Assembly: GCF_014646295.1 (NCBI RefSeq)
Contig: NZ_BMNE01000003.1
Span: 245,800-309,799, forward strand
DNA length: 64,000 nt
From: Nocardia rhizosphaerihabitans
GTDB lineage: Bacteria > Actinomycetota > Actinomycetes > Mycobacteriales > Mycobacteriaceae
Direction: 5' to 3'
Numbering within the stretch: the first letter of the stretch is position 1; every line of letters starts with the position of its first letter. A program made the translations under genes and the position numbers. The notes under the pieces are model-generated. The model saw only the letters and a list, made by a program, of their open reading frames with translations, had not been told where the DNA came from and did no database searches. This document shows positions 43,045-51,747 of the stretch, piece after piece.

Positions 43045-44120
43045 CGCTCGGCTCCGAAGATCGCGTCCAGTTCGGCCGGGGCGACCTCGTCGAGCTGGGC
43101 GTAGGTGCACGAGTCGGGGGTGCGGTCGGCGCGGAATCGGACCAGACGCCCGCCGTGGCGGAACCGTCCCGATTGGACGTGTTCGTAGCGCACCTCGGCG
43201 ACCAGCTCCGGTCGCAGTGGTTCCCACGAAAGGTCCTTGCCGCCGGTCCAGCGGCTCACTCCGCCGGGCATCTTGCCGTCCGCAGAGGCCTGGGCGACGG
43301 CGTCGGCCCAGTTGCGCCACGGATGATTGTCGAGCGCGTTCTCCCGCAGCGGCGCCAGCTCGCCGAGCAGTTCGCGCCGCCGGGCAGCGGTGAAGCTCGA
43401 GGCGACCCCGACGTGGTTGAGGTTGCCCTTGTCGTCGAACAGGCCGAGCAGCAGCGAACCGACCCCTTCGCCGTCCTTGTGCAGCCGGTACCCGGCGACC
43501 ACGCAGTCGGCGGTGCGTTCGTGCTTGATCTTGAGCATCACCCGCTTGTCCTGCAGGTAGGGCAGCTCGTCGGCCTTGGCCATCACCCCGTCGAAGCCCG
43601 CGCCCTCGAACCGGGTGAACCAGTCCTGCGCGACATCGGGATCGTGGGTGATCGGCGTCAGGTGGATTCGCCCCGGCGCGGCCTCGAGCAGGGACTCGAG
43701 TTCGCGCCTGCGCTCGGTGAACGGCTCCTTCGTCAGGTCGCGGTCGCCGAGGGCGAGCAGGTCGAATGCCACGAAGCTGGCCGGTGTCTCCACGGCCAGC
43801 TTGTTCACCCGGGAGGCGGCCGGGTGCAGCCGCTGCTGCAGTGTGTCGAAATCCAGGCCCTGATCGGTGACGACGACGATCTCCCCATCGACGACGCAGC
43901 GCTGCGGCAGTGCGGCTTTCAGGAGCTCGGCCAGTTCGGGGAAGTACCGGGTGAGCGGGCGGTCGTTGCGGGAACCCAGTTCGATCTCGTCGCCGTCGCG
44001 GAACACGATGCAGCGGAATCCGTCCCACTTCGGTTCGTAGGCGAGCCCGGGTTCGCGGGGCAGCGACGGCGTCGACTTGGCCAGCATCGGGCGCACGGGC
44101 GGCATCACCGGTAGATCCAT
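43041..44120 (-). CDS. ligC: ATP-dependent DNA ligase LigC
   Basis: 359 residues. Adenylation domain with the AMP-accepting Lys31 in YEPKWDGFR, further nucleotidyltransferase motifs VDGEIVV, FVAFDLLALG, GVMAKADELPYLQ and MLKIKHERTADCVV, and a C-terminal OB-fold (about 225-340). ATG 44120 has GAGGAGG. It heads the ligC-primPolC operon, parallel to the mycobacterial LigC/Prim-PolC excision-repair pair. Ku is not encoded nearby, which agrees with a role outside NHEJ. Confidence 0.93.
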   Translation of the reverse strand: MDLPVMPPVRPMLAKSTPSLPREPGLAYEPKWDGFRCIVFRDGDEIELGSRNDRPLTRYFPELAELLKAALPQRCVVDGEIVVVTDQGLDFDTLQQRLHPAASRVNKLAVETPASFVAFDLLALGDRDLTKEPFTERRRELESLLEAAPGRIHLTPITHDPDVAQDWFTRFEGAGFDGVMAKADELPYLQDKRVMLKIKHERTADCVVAGYRLHKDGEGVGSLLLGLFDDKGNLNHVGVASSFTAARRRELLGELAPLRENALDNHPWRNWADAVAQASADGKMPGGVSRWTGGKDLSWEPLRPELVAEVRYEHVQSGRFRHGGRLVRFRADRTPDSCTYAQLDEVAPAELDAIFGAER

Positions 44121-44245
44121 CCGATCCTCCTCGCGGGTGGGTTCACCCGTGTCGACGGCGCGAGCGCACCCGATTCATCGGTGCCCGTTCGATCGTAGGG
44201 CGGCCCACCGACAGCGCGCGGATATCGAGCGCGGCGGTGTCGTGC

Positions 44246-44635
44246 TCAGCCGTCGAGCCAGCCGTGCTCGTCGGCGAAGAGGGTGAAGCGGTCGCGGATG
44301 GTGATGATCTCGGCCGCGGTGAGCGCGGGCGAGGCCTCCAGCAGCAGTTCGGTGATCTGCCTGCGCAGTTCGTCGGCGGCGAGCCGATCGCCGCCCGCGC
44401 GGTCCTTGCGCGATTTCGGCGGGGGCGCGGCGTGGCCCACCGCGGTCAGGTTGATCGCCTTGGGGCCGCGATCGCCCTCGGTGACGTCGAATTCGAACAG
44501 CCTGCCCTGGCGCAGCTCGTCCTCGTCGAGCCCGATGTCGTTGACGTGGACGAACACATCGGGCCCGCCGTCGTCGGGCCGGATGAACCCGAAACCCCGT
44601 GACCCGTCGAACGACACCAATTTCCCGATGGACAC
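44246..44635 (-). CDS. CspB-like cold-shock protein with C-terminal extension
   Basis: 129 residues. Residues 1-65 are a cold-shock domain with RNP1-like GFGFI and RNP2-like VFVHV, binding single-stranded RNA or DNA. A charged helical C-terminal extension (RRQITELLLEASPALTAAEI) doubles its size compared with CspA, as in the mycobacterial Rv0871-type protein. GTG 44635 follows GAGGAG; the reading frame stays open upstream but without a good start. Confidence 0.88.
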   Translation of the reverse strand: MSIGKLVSFDGSRGFGFIRPDDGGPDVFVHVNDIGLDEDELRQGRLFEFDVTEGDRGPKAINLTAVGHAAPPPKSRKDRAGGDRLAADELRRQITELLLEASPALTAAEIITIRDRFTLFADEHGWLDG

Positions 44636-44838
44636 CAACCAGCTCCTCGCTCCGCTTCCCGAAGTCACTCTAACGCGGCTTTTGGGCGTTTTTCCCGGAA
44701 AGTGGGCAGACCGCGGCGGCCGGACGCCGGCCCGCGGCCGGACCGACCGGGCATGGTCACAATCCGGCAACTGTTCGTTCACATCGCCTCGTTAGCGTTC
44801 CGAATCTGTTCGGTACGGGTCTGTGGAGGTTGTGACGA

Positions 44839-46383
44839 GTGTTCTACCCCGGGTCGGGGATGAGGTCGGGGGGAAACGATGCCGCGCGCGGTGTCCTGAC
44901 AGCACCGTCGCGTGCGGTGTCGGAGCCGGTGTGTTTCCGGCCGCCGGCACCACCGGTGGCCGTGCTGGCGCCGCGACCACGCCCGGCGCACGTGCCGCTG
45001 GCGCCTGCCCAGGAGCGGATGTGGCATGCCGCCAGGCTGGGCCGATCCGCGGATTGGAACGTGGCCCGCGCCATCCGGCTGCGCGGCGCCGCCGTCGATG
45101 TGAGCGCGCTGCGGTCCGCGCTCGAATGCCTTCTCGCCCGGCACGAACCGCTGCGGACCACCTACCCGGCGACCGACCGTGGCCCGGCCCAGCGGGTCGT
45201 CGAGCCCGCCGACGTCGCGCTGGACGTGACCGAACGCGCTGTCACCGCCGCCGAACTCGACGCCGCGGTGGCCGCACTGGCCGCGCGCCCCTTCGATCTC
45301 ACCCGCGACCTGCCGGTGCGGGCGCGGCTGTTCGTGCTCGGCCCCGACGATGTCGTGCTCGCGCTGGTGGTGCACCACATCTCGGTCGACGGCCGGTCGA
45401 TGGGCCCGCTGATCCGCGACCTCGTCACCGCCTATCTGGCCTGTCGCAGCGGCAGTGCCCCGGAGTGGGCGCCGCTGCCGGTCAGCTACACCGACTACAC
45501 GCTGTGGAAGCACGCCCAGCTCGGCGAGTTCACCGACGAGTGGAGCCGCGCCACGCACCAGCTGCGGTACTGGGCCAACGCGCTGGCGGGACGTCCCGCG
45601 CTGCTCGATCTGCCTGCGCGGGAACACCAGTCATCGCCGATCGACCCCGCCGCGGGCGCGCTGGTGCCGATCTCGTTCGACGCGGGGACCCACGCCGGTC
45701 TGCTGCGGCTGGCTCAGGACGGACGGGCCAGCCTGTTCATGGTTCTGCAGGCCGCCTTCGCGGTGACCGTCGGTGCGTTCGCGCGCAGCGCCGATGTCAC
45801 GGTCGCCACCGCGGTCTCCGGCCGCGATCACCGCCTGCTCGACGACCTCGTCGGCAACTTCTCCGACGATGTCCTGATGCGGGTGCGCCTGGACCGCGCG
45901 GGCGATGTCGACGAGCTGATCGACCAGGTGCGCCGCGTCGCGCTCAACGCCTACGCACACCCGGATACCCCCAACCCCCGACTCAAACGCTGCCTGCTCC
46001 AGGACGCCGCGCTGCCCCTGTTCCAGGCGACGCTGATCCTGCAACGCGGCCCGGCGCCCCACAGCACACCCGAACCCGCTCCCGCGCAAGGTATCTCGAT
46101 CACCGAGGTACCGACCGGCGTGGTCAGGGCCAAACACGATCTCGAGTTCGGTCTGGCCGATCACTACGATCCGCACGGCGCCCCCGCGGGGATCGACGGC
46201 TCGTTCATCTACCCGATCGCCCGGTTCGACGAGGAGACAGCGCAACGGTTCGTCGCCCGGTTCCGGGCGGTCGTCGGCTTGCTCGCCGACGGCTATCGCG
46301 GCCCGCTGCCTGCCCTGCTGGCGACCGCGGGCAGGTGCAGCCCGCTGTCGACGGCCCGCCGGGCAGCACGGTTGTTGGTGTGA
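44839..46383 (+). CDS. stand-alone NRPS condensation domain protein
   Basis: 514 residues. After a 45-residue Pro/Arg-rich leader comes a complete condensation domain: APAQERMWHAARLG (C1-like), RHEPLRTTY (C2), LVVHHISVDGRSMGPLI with HHxxxDG at 179-185 (C3), YTDYTLW (C4), and GNFSDDVLMRVRL (C5-like). No adenylation or carrier domain is attached. It is transcribed convergently with the PLP/desulfurase operon, the stop codons being adjacent (46383/46384). It may form an amide or ester between a carrier-bound acyl group and a soluble partner. GTG start; an ATG at 44860 is an alternative. Confidence 0.88.
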   Translation: MFYPGSGMRSGGNDAARGVLTAPSRAVSEPVCFRPPAPPVAVLAPRPRPAHVPLAPAQERMWHAARLGRSADWNVARAIRLRGAAVDVSALRSALECLLARHEPLRTTYPATDRGPAQRVVEPADVALDVTERAVTAAELDAAVAALAARPFDLTRDLPVRARLFVLGPDDVVLALVVHHISVDGRSMGPLIRDLVTAYLACRSGSAPEWAPLPVSYTDYTLWKHAQLGEFTDEWSRATHQLRYWANALAGRPALLDLPAREHQSSPIDPAAGALVPISFDAGTHAGLLRLAQDGRASLFMVLQAAFAVTVGAFARSADVTVATAVSGRDHRLLDDLVGNFSDDVLMRVRLDRAGDVDELIDQVRRVALNAYAHPDTPNPRLKRCLLQDAALPLFQATLILQRGPAPHSTPEPAPAQGISITEVPTGVVRAKHDLEFGLADHYDPHGAPAGIDGSFIYPIARFDEETAQRFVARFRAVVGLLADGYRGPLPALLATAGRCSPLSTARRAARLLV

Positions 46384-47703
46384 TCAGTTGCCGCGTTCGA
46401 GCGGATAGCCCGCGTCGCGCCAGGCGACGATGCCCCCCGCGAGGCTGAACGCGTCATAGCCCGCGCGGTGGGCCAGTGCGGCGAACCGCAGCGAGGTCTC
46501 ACCCACCGGGCAGACGAACACGACGGGCCGTGATCGGGGGAACGGCACGCCCTGGGCGAGCATCTCGTCGAGCTGGTCGTCGCGGATATTGAGCGCGCCG
46601 GGTACGTGCCCGACCCGATAGGCCATGGCGCCGCGCGTATCCACGACGGTGGGACGCCCGGTGCGGTCGAGCTCGGCCAGCGCGGCGGGGGTGAGCGTGG
46701 GGGCGGCGTCGGTGTCGTCCGGCCCCGGTGCGGCGGGTGCGGCGGCTTTACCGAACAGGTCGGGCCTGCGCTTGGCGAAGTAGGACAGGTACGGCTCCAG
46801 CCGGTCGCACACGATGAGGACCGCGACCAGCGGCCGGTCAGGCGGGCGGGGCGCGTCGGCCAGGGTGCGCAGGGCCGCGGCGTAGCCCGCGCCGCTGGTC
46901 GGCCCGGCCAGCACGCCATAGCCGCGGACCAGCTCGAGGGTGGCCTCGATGGCGGCCGCGGAGTCGACGGTGACGATGTCGTCGTAGAAGTCGGGCCGGA
47001 ACAGGCCGACATCCCACATCTCGCGTTCGGACCGGATGCCGGGGATGAAGTCGAACCGGTCCGACACCACCCCGATCGTGCGCAGCCCCGGATGACGGGC
47101 GAGCAGCGCGGTGGCGGTGCCGCGCGTGGAGCCGCTCGTGCCGAGGCCACCGACGAGATAGTCCAGGTGCGCGATCCCCGCCTCGGCGAGATCGTCGGCG
47201 ATCTCGGTGCCGGTGCCGTCGAGATGCGCCTCGATATTGCGGTCGTTGGTGTACTGCGATGGATGGAACCACCGGCCGGGCGCCTGGCCCGTGGTCTGCG
47301 CGATGACCGCCGAGACATCGTCGGCCGCATGGGGATCGGGGCATTCGGACAGGCCGGGCAGTTCCACGATCTCGGTGCCCAGCAGCTGCAGCAGCTGCCT
47401 GACCTCGCTCACTCTGATCCTGTTGGTGACCGCGCGCAGCGGAATGCCGTGCAGCGCGCCGAGCACCCGCAACGCCTTGGCGGTGTTGCCGCTGGAGGCC
47501 TCGATGAACGACTGCCCGTCCGCGGCGATCCGGTCCAGGTCGGCGCGGATCATCGCCCAGGCGACCCGGTCCTTGACCGAGCCGAACGGATTGTGCGACT
47601 CCAGTTTCGCGTACAGGTCGACGTCGGCGAGTCCGTGGATCGCCGGGTCGAGGCGCAGCAGGGGAGTGTTGCCGATCAGCTCGGTGATGTGGGTGTAGAC
47701 CAT
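46384..47703 (-). CDS. cysteine synthase-like PLP enzyme fused to a rhodanese domain
   Basis: 439 residues. Residues 1-320 are fold-type II PLP (CysK/CysM/SbnA-like): PLP-Lys44 in NPFGSVKDR, SSGNTAKAL for the carboxylate loop, and GGLGTSGSTRGTATAL for phosphate binding. Residues about 335-439 form a rhodanese domain: VVDTRGAMAYRVGHVPGALNI and the active-site loop VCPVGETS with Cys398, then AGGIVAWRDAGYPL. The fusion suggests beta-replacement on an O-activated serine with sulfur delivered as persulfide, or with another nucleophile. The ATG overlaps the upstream PLP gene stop by one base; last gene of the four-gene operon. Confidence 0.9.
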   Translation of the reverse strand: MVYTHITELIGNTPLLRLDPAIHGLADVDLYAKLESHNPFGSVKDRVAWAMIRADLDRIAADGQSFIEASSGNTAKALRVLGALHGIPLRAVTNRIRVSEVRQLLQLLGTEIVELPGLSECPDPHAADDVSAVIAQTTGQAPGRWFHPSQYTNDRNIEAHLDGTGTEIADDLAEAGIAHLDYLVGGLGTSGSTRGTATALLARHPGLRTIGVVSDRFDFIPGIRSEREMWDVGLFRPDFYDDIVTVDSAAAIEATLELVRGYGVLAGPTSGAGYAAALRTLADAPRPPDRPLVAVLIVCDRLEPYLSYFAKRRPDLFGKAAAPAAPGPDDTDAAPTLTPAALAELDRTGRPTVVDTRGAMAYRVGHVPGALNIRDDQLDEMLAQGVPFPRSRPVVFVCPVGETSLRFAALAHRAGYDAFSLAGGIVAWRDAGYPLERGN

Positions 47704-49115
47704 CACCGCACCTCGGGGCGATAGTCGGCGTCGGGGCACAGGTCGAACTCGCCGTCCCGGTGCAGCACAGCGACTTTCGCCGGCACCGGGTGCATGCTGG
47801 CCCGCGCCGCGGACAGGTCCATGTGATAACCGGCGGTATTGGCGAACACCACCGGGTCCCCTGGCGCGGGCACACCGGCGAGCCGCACCTGCCGTTGCGT
47901 GATCAGATCCCGCTCCAAGCACAGGTGACCGGCGAAATACACCCCGACGGCATCGGGCACCACAGGTTCGGCCAGCACGATCGGATCGATGAGCACCTCC
48001 TGGTCGGCGGCGGTGACCGTGTCGCGGCTCAGGTCCAGATGGACCAGCGTCGCGCCGTTGCCCGCGCGTTTGACGAATTCGACCTGGGCGAGGGTGATCC
48101 CGGCCTGATCGACGAGCGCCTTGCCGGGTTCGAGCCACAGCTCGAGCAGATTGTCGGCGAGCACCCGGCTCAGCGCCCGCCCGCCGTGGCCCGGCAGCGG
48201 CGCGCCGAGCAGATCGGCCAGAATGTCGGCGGCCGATTCGGTATTGGCGTACTTGTGGAACACCGGTCCGCCGTGGACCGCGCCGTCGGCCACGTGGTAG
48301 CCGAAAGTATTGCTGCCCCAATGCACTGCGCGACCGTGGCCGAGGAGACCGGCACGTAGCGCGTGATCGTAGGCGTCGTAGCCCGCGGCGTCGGCGGTGA
48401 AGACCTGCCGCAGCCCGCCACCGATGTCGAGCACCGTCGGCATCAGATCGTGCCCGTAGGCGCGCTCGACCAGATCGAGGCACTCGGCCACCGCCTGCAC
48501 GCGTTCCACCGTGGCCGCGGTGTCGAGGTGGAAGGCGAAACCGAGCAGCCGCAGCCGATCCCGGTGGCGGGTCAGCAGGTCGAACGCTGCCCCGGCATCG
48601 CCGAGGTCGATCCCGAACCGGCTCGGGGAGCTGCCGGGGAACCCCGAGATACGCAGCAGCACAGGCACAGTGGTTTTCGGGTCGCTCAGTGCGGCGAGTG
48701 TCTCCAGCTCCCACAGATTGTCGACATTGATCGTCACGCCCGCCGCGAGGGCGGTCCGCAGCATCGCCGCGCCCTTGGGTCCGGTCACCTCGATCCGGTC
48801 GGCGGGAAACCCGGCGGTCTGCGCGGACAGCAGTTCCCGCGCCGAGGCCACGTCGACCGCGATGCCCGCCGCGGCGGCGGTGCCCGCGAATGCCGCGGAA
48901 CGATTCACCTTGTGCGCGTAGCAGATCCGGTACCTGGTGGCAGCTCCCTCCAGCACGCCGCGCAAGGCGGCCAGATTCGCGGTGAACACCTGCGGGAACA
49001 CCAGATGCACCGGCGACCCGAACCGGTGCAGCGCCGCGCGCACGGCAGCTCGGTCGTCGAGGAACGCGGCGACCAGTGGATGGAGCGCGGCGGGAACAGC
49101 CGGCGGCGGCGTCAT
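47703..49115 (-). CDS. fold-type III PLP enzyme, Y4yA/DAP-decarboxylase-like
   Basis: 470 residues. N-terminal alanine-racemase-like barrel with PLP-Lys69 in RICYAHKVNRS, glycine loop VLDIGGGLRQ, and a C-terminal beta domain with HLCLERDL, the Cys...Asp pair usual in ornithine/DAP/arginine decarboxylases, plus NTAGYHMDL. It resembles the uncharacterised Y4yA group more than LysA because of the long N-terminus and the unusual WGSNTFGYHVADG insert. The ATG overlaps the HMA-protein stop (ATGA). It could decarboxylate or epimerise the amino acid formed by its neighbours. Confidence 0.88.
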   Translation of the reverse strand: MTPPPAVPAALHPLVAAFLDDRAAVRAALHRFGSPVHLVFPQVFTANLAALRGVLEGAATRYRICYAHKVNRSAAFAGTAAAAGIAVDVASARELLSAQTAGFPADRIEVTGPKGAAMLRTALAAGVTINVDNLWELETLAALSDPKTTVPVLLRISGFPGSSPSRFGIDLGDAGAAFDLLTRHRDRLRLLGFAFHLDTAATVERVQAVAECLDLVERAYGHDLMPTVLDIGGGLRQVFTADAAGYDAYDHALRAGLLGHGRAVHWGSNTFGYHVADGAVHGGPVFHKYANTESAADILADLLGAPLPGHGGRALSRVLADNLLELWLEPGKALVDQAGITLAQVEFVKRAGNGATLVHLDLSRDTVTAADQEVLIDPIVLAEPVVPDAVGVYFAGHLCLERDLITQRQVRLAGVPAPGDPVVFANTAGYHMDLSAARASMHPVPAKVAVLHRDGEFDLCPDADYRPEVR

Positions 49116-50365
49116 CCCACCGCCGCGCCCGGCGCCTGCGCCTGCACGTCGTCGACCGGGTTGTAGCCGCCGTCGCGCAAGGCCTCGAACACCCGGAAGC
49201 GATTGCGCGGACTGCGGATTCGGGCGATCACCCGCTTGGACTCCAGGTCGATCTCGACGACCGGGATGTCCATCGATTCGAGCAGCGCGGTGATCGTGCG
49301 CACACAGTGCTTGCAGCTCATGTCGGGGACGTAGAAGACGCCGTCGTCCCCGTGCGGCGCAGCGTCCGGCTCCTGCTCGGCGGTGTCCTCGACCACCTCC
49401 ACCGTGCCCGCCAGCGCGGCGAACGTCTCGACGAACCGATCGACCACCGTCGCCAGGACGTGCACCGCCGCACCGTCGACCGCCTGCGGCGCGGCCGCCA
49501 GGCAGGAGGGCCGGGAATCGGCGGGCAGCAGCGCGTACTGGCGCGAGATCAGATCCAGATCGTCGTGGTACTTGGCGACGGCCGCCTCGACGTCGAGCCC
49601 TTCCTCGGTGGTGGCGCGGCGCATCACCGCGCGCGCGTCGCCGATGGTGGCGTCCTTCATCGCCCGCAGGACCGTGATGGAATCGGTGGTGTAGCGCACG
49701 CTGCCGTCCGGCTGGGTGACCAGCCGCACCGGGATCATCCCGCGCCGGAAGGTCGAGGCCTGCAACTCCCAGAACCAGCGGGTCGCCACCGCGGCGAAGA
49801 TGCCGGAATCGCGCATCCCCCTGGCGAATTCGATGATGTCCCGATAGGGCGTGTCGGCCGCGACGAGCCCGTGCTGGGTCAGTGCGCGCCCGGTGGCCTC
49901 CACCCCGACCCGGAAGATCTCGTGTGGATCGTGATCGGTGGTGGTGGCGGCCAGCACCGCGAGATCGGGAGCGGTCAGCGCGGCCGACCGTTCGACCAGA
50001 CCCGACGCGGCCAGTGAACTCCACAGCGCCAGCACGGTTTCCCTGGCCACCACCGCGAGCTCGGGACCGGCGCCGCCGGTGCGGAAGTACCCGGTGTTGG
50101 GTATACCCGCGCTGTCGGTCCAGGTGATGCGGTGGGTCGCGCTGGTGACCTGCTCCGGGCCGCACGGCCGCATGAAGCGTTCCAGGTACATCCGCTGGGA
50201 CTGCGTCAGCGAGCTGCCCGGCTCGGGGCGTAACGGGGTGGCGCGAAAGGTGATCCGGGCCGCCGACGGGGCTTCGGCGGCCGCGAACAGTCCGGGGGCC
50301 GCCAGCCGGGCCAGTACCCGGGATGCGGCGCGGCGATCGTAGTGCGGCGCTGGAGACGTGCCCAT
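49112..50365 (-). CDS. unknown protein with C-terminal HMA (copper-chaperone-like) domain
   Basis: 417 residues. The first 330 match nothing I recognise: an Ala-rich helical protein with RMYLERFMRPCGPEQ, a TWTDSAGIPNTGYFRTG stretch and an RYALL-containing coiled region. The last 70 residues are a heavy-metal-associated domain: DMSCKHCVRTITALLE with Cys351 and Cys354, ending EALRDGGYNPVDD. ATG 50365 has GAGGAG. It sits between a desulfurase-like gene (35 bp upstream) and a PLP enzyme (4-bp overlap), so a metal-dependent step or metal delivery within this pathway is likely, though unproven. Confidence 0.85.
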   Translation of the reverse strand: MGTSPAPHYDRRAASRVLARLAAPGLFAAAEAPSAARITFRATPLRPEPGSSLTQSQRMYLERFMRPCGPEQVTSATHRITWTDSAGIPNTGYFRTGGAGPELAVVARETVLALWSSLAASGLVERSAALTAPDLAVLAATTTDHDPHEIFRVGVEATGRALTQHGLVAADTPYRDIIEFARGMRDSGIFAAVATRWFWELQASTFRRGMIPVRLVTQPDGSVRYTTDSITVLRAMKDATIGDARAVMRRATTEEGLDVEAAVAKYHDDLDLISRQYALLPADSRPSCLAAAPQAVDGAAVHVLATVVDRFVETFAALAGTVEVVEDTAEQEPDAAPHGDDGVFYVPDMSCKHCVRTITALLESMDIPVVEIDLESKRVIARIRSPRNRFRVFEALRDGGYNPVDDVQAQAPGAAVG

Positions 50366-50399
50366 CGTTGCTCCTCGGCTCGGGGTCAGGGAGTGTTCG

Positions 50400-51674
50400 T
50401 CACCGGTGACCGGCGATACCGGCCACGCAGGCGACGAACCGGTCGATCTCGTCGAGGGTGTTGTAGAGGTGGGTGCTCACCCGCACCGACCCGGCATCGG
50501 GATCGGCCGACGGCACACAATGCGCCCCCGTGCGGACCAGGAAACCGGACTCGGCCAGCACGAACCCGAGATCGGCGGCGCTGATCCCGTCGAGGGTGAA
50601 CGAGACGATCCCGTATCCCACCGCACAGCGCGCGTGCGCGGGCCCCGGCAGGAAGTCCAGTCCGGGAATCGGGCGCAGGCCCTCGATCAGCCGCAGCGTG
50701 AGCTCACGGTTGTGCGCGGCGACGGCGGTCGGATCGAGCTCGTCGAGCAGGTCGAAAGCCGGTGCCAGGGACAGTATTCCGGGAATGTTCTGGGTTCCGC
50801 CCTCGAGCAGCTGCGGCATCCCGGAACCGACGAGGCCGTCCTCGCCGACCCGGATCCCGGAGTGCCCGCCGGGCAGGAACGGCCGCAGCCGGTCGTGTAC
50901 GCGCCGCCGGCAGTACAGCAGGCCGATGCCCGGCGCCCCGAACATCTTGTGCCCCGCGAACACCGCGAAATCGGCGCCGAGGTCGATCACGTCGACCGGC
51001 AGGTGCCCACCGCTCTGCGAGCAGTCGAAGCACAGCAGGATCTCGGGGTCGATGCGCCCGCGCAGTTCCTCGAGCGTGGTCAGCCCGCCGTACACGTGAT
51101 GCAGGTGGCTGGTGGTGATCAACCGGGTGCGCGGCCCCACCTGGGCGAGGATGTCGTCGATGTCGGCCTCACCCGCCGCGGTGCTGCGATAGGGGCGCAG
51201 CACGATGCGGCGCCCGAACCGGGCCATGGTGTCGCGCAGGTGATGCCAGGACAGCACATTGGCGGCGTGATCGGCCGGGTTGTAGAGGATCTCGTCGCCC
51301 TCCTCCAGGGTGGCCAGACCCCAGCTGTGCGCGATCGTCCCGAGCGCGGCGGTCGCCCCGCTGGTGAACACGATCTCATCCGGGTACTGCGCGCCGAGGA
51401 AACCGGCGGCGCGGGTGCGGATCGCCGCGATCCGCGCGGTCAGCGCCGTCGACCAGCCGTAGCTGCCACGGCCCGCGTTCGCGGTGTGCTCGCGGTGATA
51501 GGCGGTGACGGCCGCGATGACGGTGTCGGGCTTCTGCGTCGTGGCCGCGCTGTCGAGGTACACCACCGCGGGATCGGCCAGCGCGGGGAAGCGGTCGCGG
51601 ATCGTCGCGGGCACCGGAGTCGGCGCGTGCCTGGTCACCGCAACGGCGGCTGGCTCGGGCCGGAGGGGGTGCAC
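50400..51674 (-). CDS. SufS/CsdA-like cysteine desulfurase (class V aminotransferase)
   Basis: 424 residues. FPALADPAVVYLDSAATTQKP opens the class V fold; His136 in DHAANVLSW, FDCSQSGGH for PLP ring contact, PLP-Lys243 in AGHKMFGAPGIG, and the persulfide-forming Cys386 in VRTGAHCVPS are all in place. The GTG start at 51674 lies about 7 bp after TATCGT, with no Shine-Dalgarno, so the message is probably leaderless. No SufE/IscU scaffold is next to it; instead it opens a four-gene operon ending with a rhodanese fusion, a natural acceptor of its persulfide. Confidence 0.9.
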   Translation of the reverse strand: MHPLRPEPAAVAVTRHAPTPVPATIRDRFPALADPAVVYLDSAATTQKPDTVIAAVTAYHREHTANAGRGSYGWSTALTARIAAIRTRAAGFLGAQYPDEIVFTSGATAALGTIAHSWGLATLEEGDEILYNPADHAANVLSWHHLRDTMARFGRRIVLRPYRSTAAGEADIDDILAQVGPRTRLITTSHLHHVYGGLTTLEELRGRIDPEILLCFDCSQSGGHLPVDVIDLGADFAVFAGHKMFGAPGIGLLYCRRRVHDRLRPFLPGGHSGIRVGEDGLVGSGMPQLLEGGTQNIPGILSLAPAFDLLDELDPTAVAAHNRELTLRLIEGLRPIPGLDFLPGPAHARCAVGYGIVSFTLDGISAADLGFVLAESGFLVRTGAHCVPSADPDAGSVRVSTHLYNTLDEIDRFVACVAGIAGHR

Positions 51675-51716
51675 CCGATCAACGATACGCACATTTCTGG
51701 TACGGCTGACGAAGAT

Positions 51717-51729
51717 TTGTCGCGGACAA
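51717..51729. promoter_or_regulatory. palindrome in promoter of the desulfurase operon
   Basis: TTGTC-GCG-GACAA, perfect 5-bp arms, within the only 73-bp gap between the CBS gene stop and the desulfurase GTG; about 45 bp upstream of the presumed transcription start. Confidence 0.4.
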
Positions 51730-51747
51730 CGCTTTTCGTGTCGCGGC

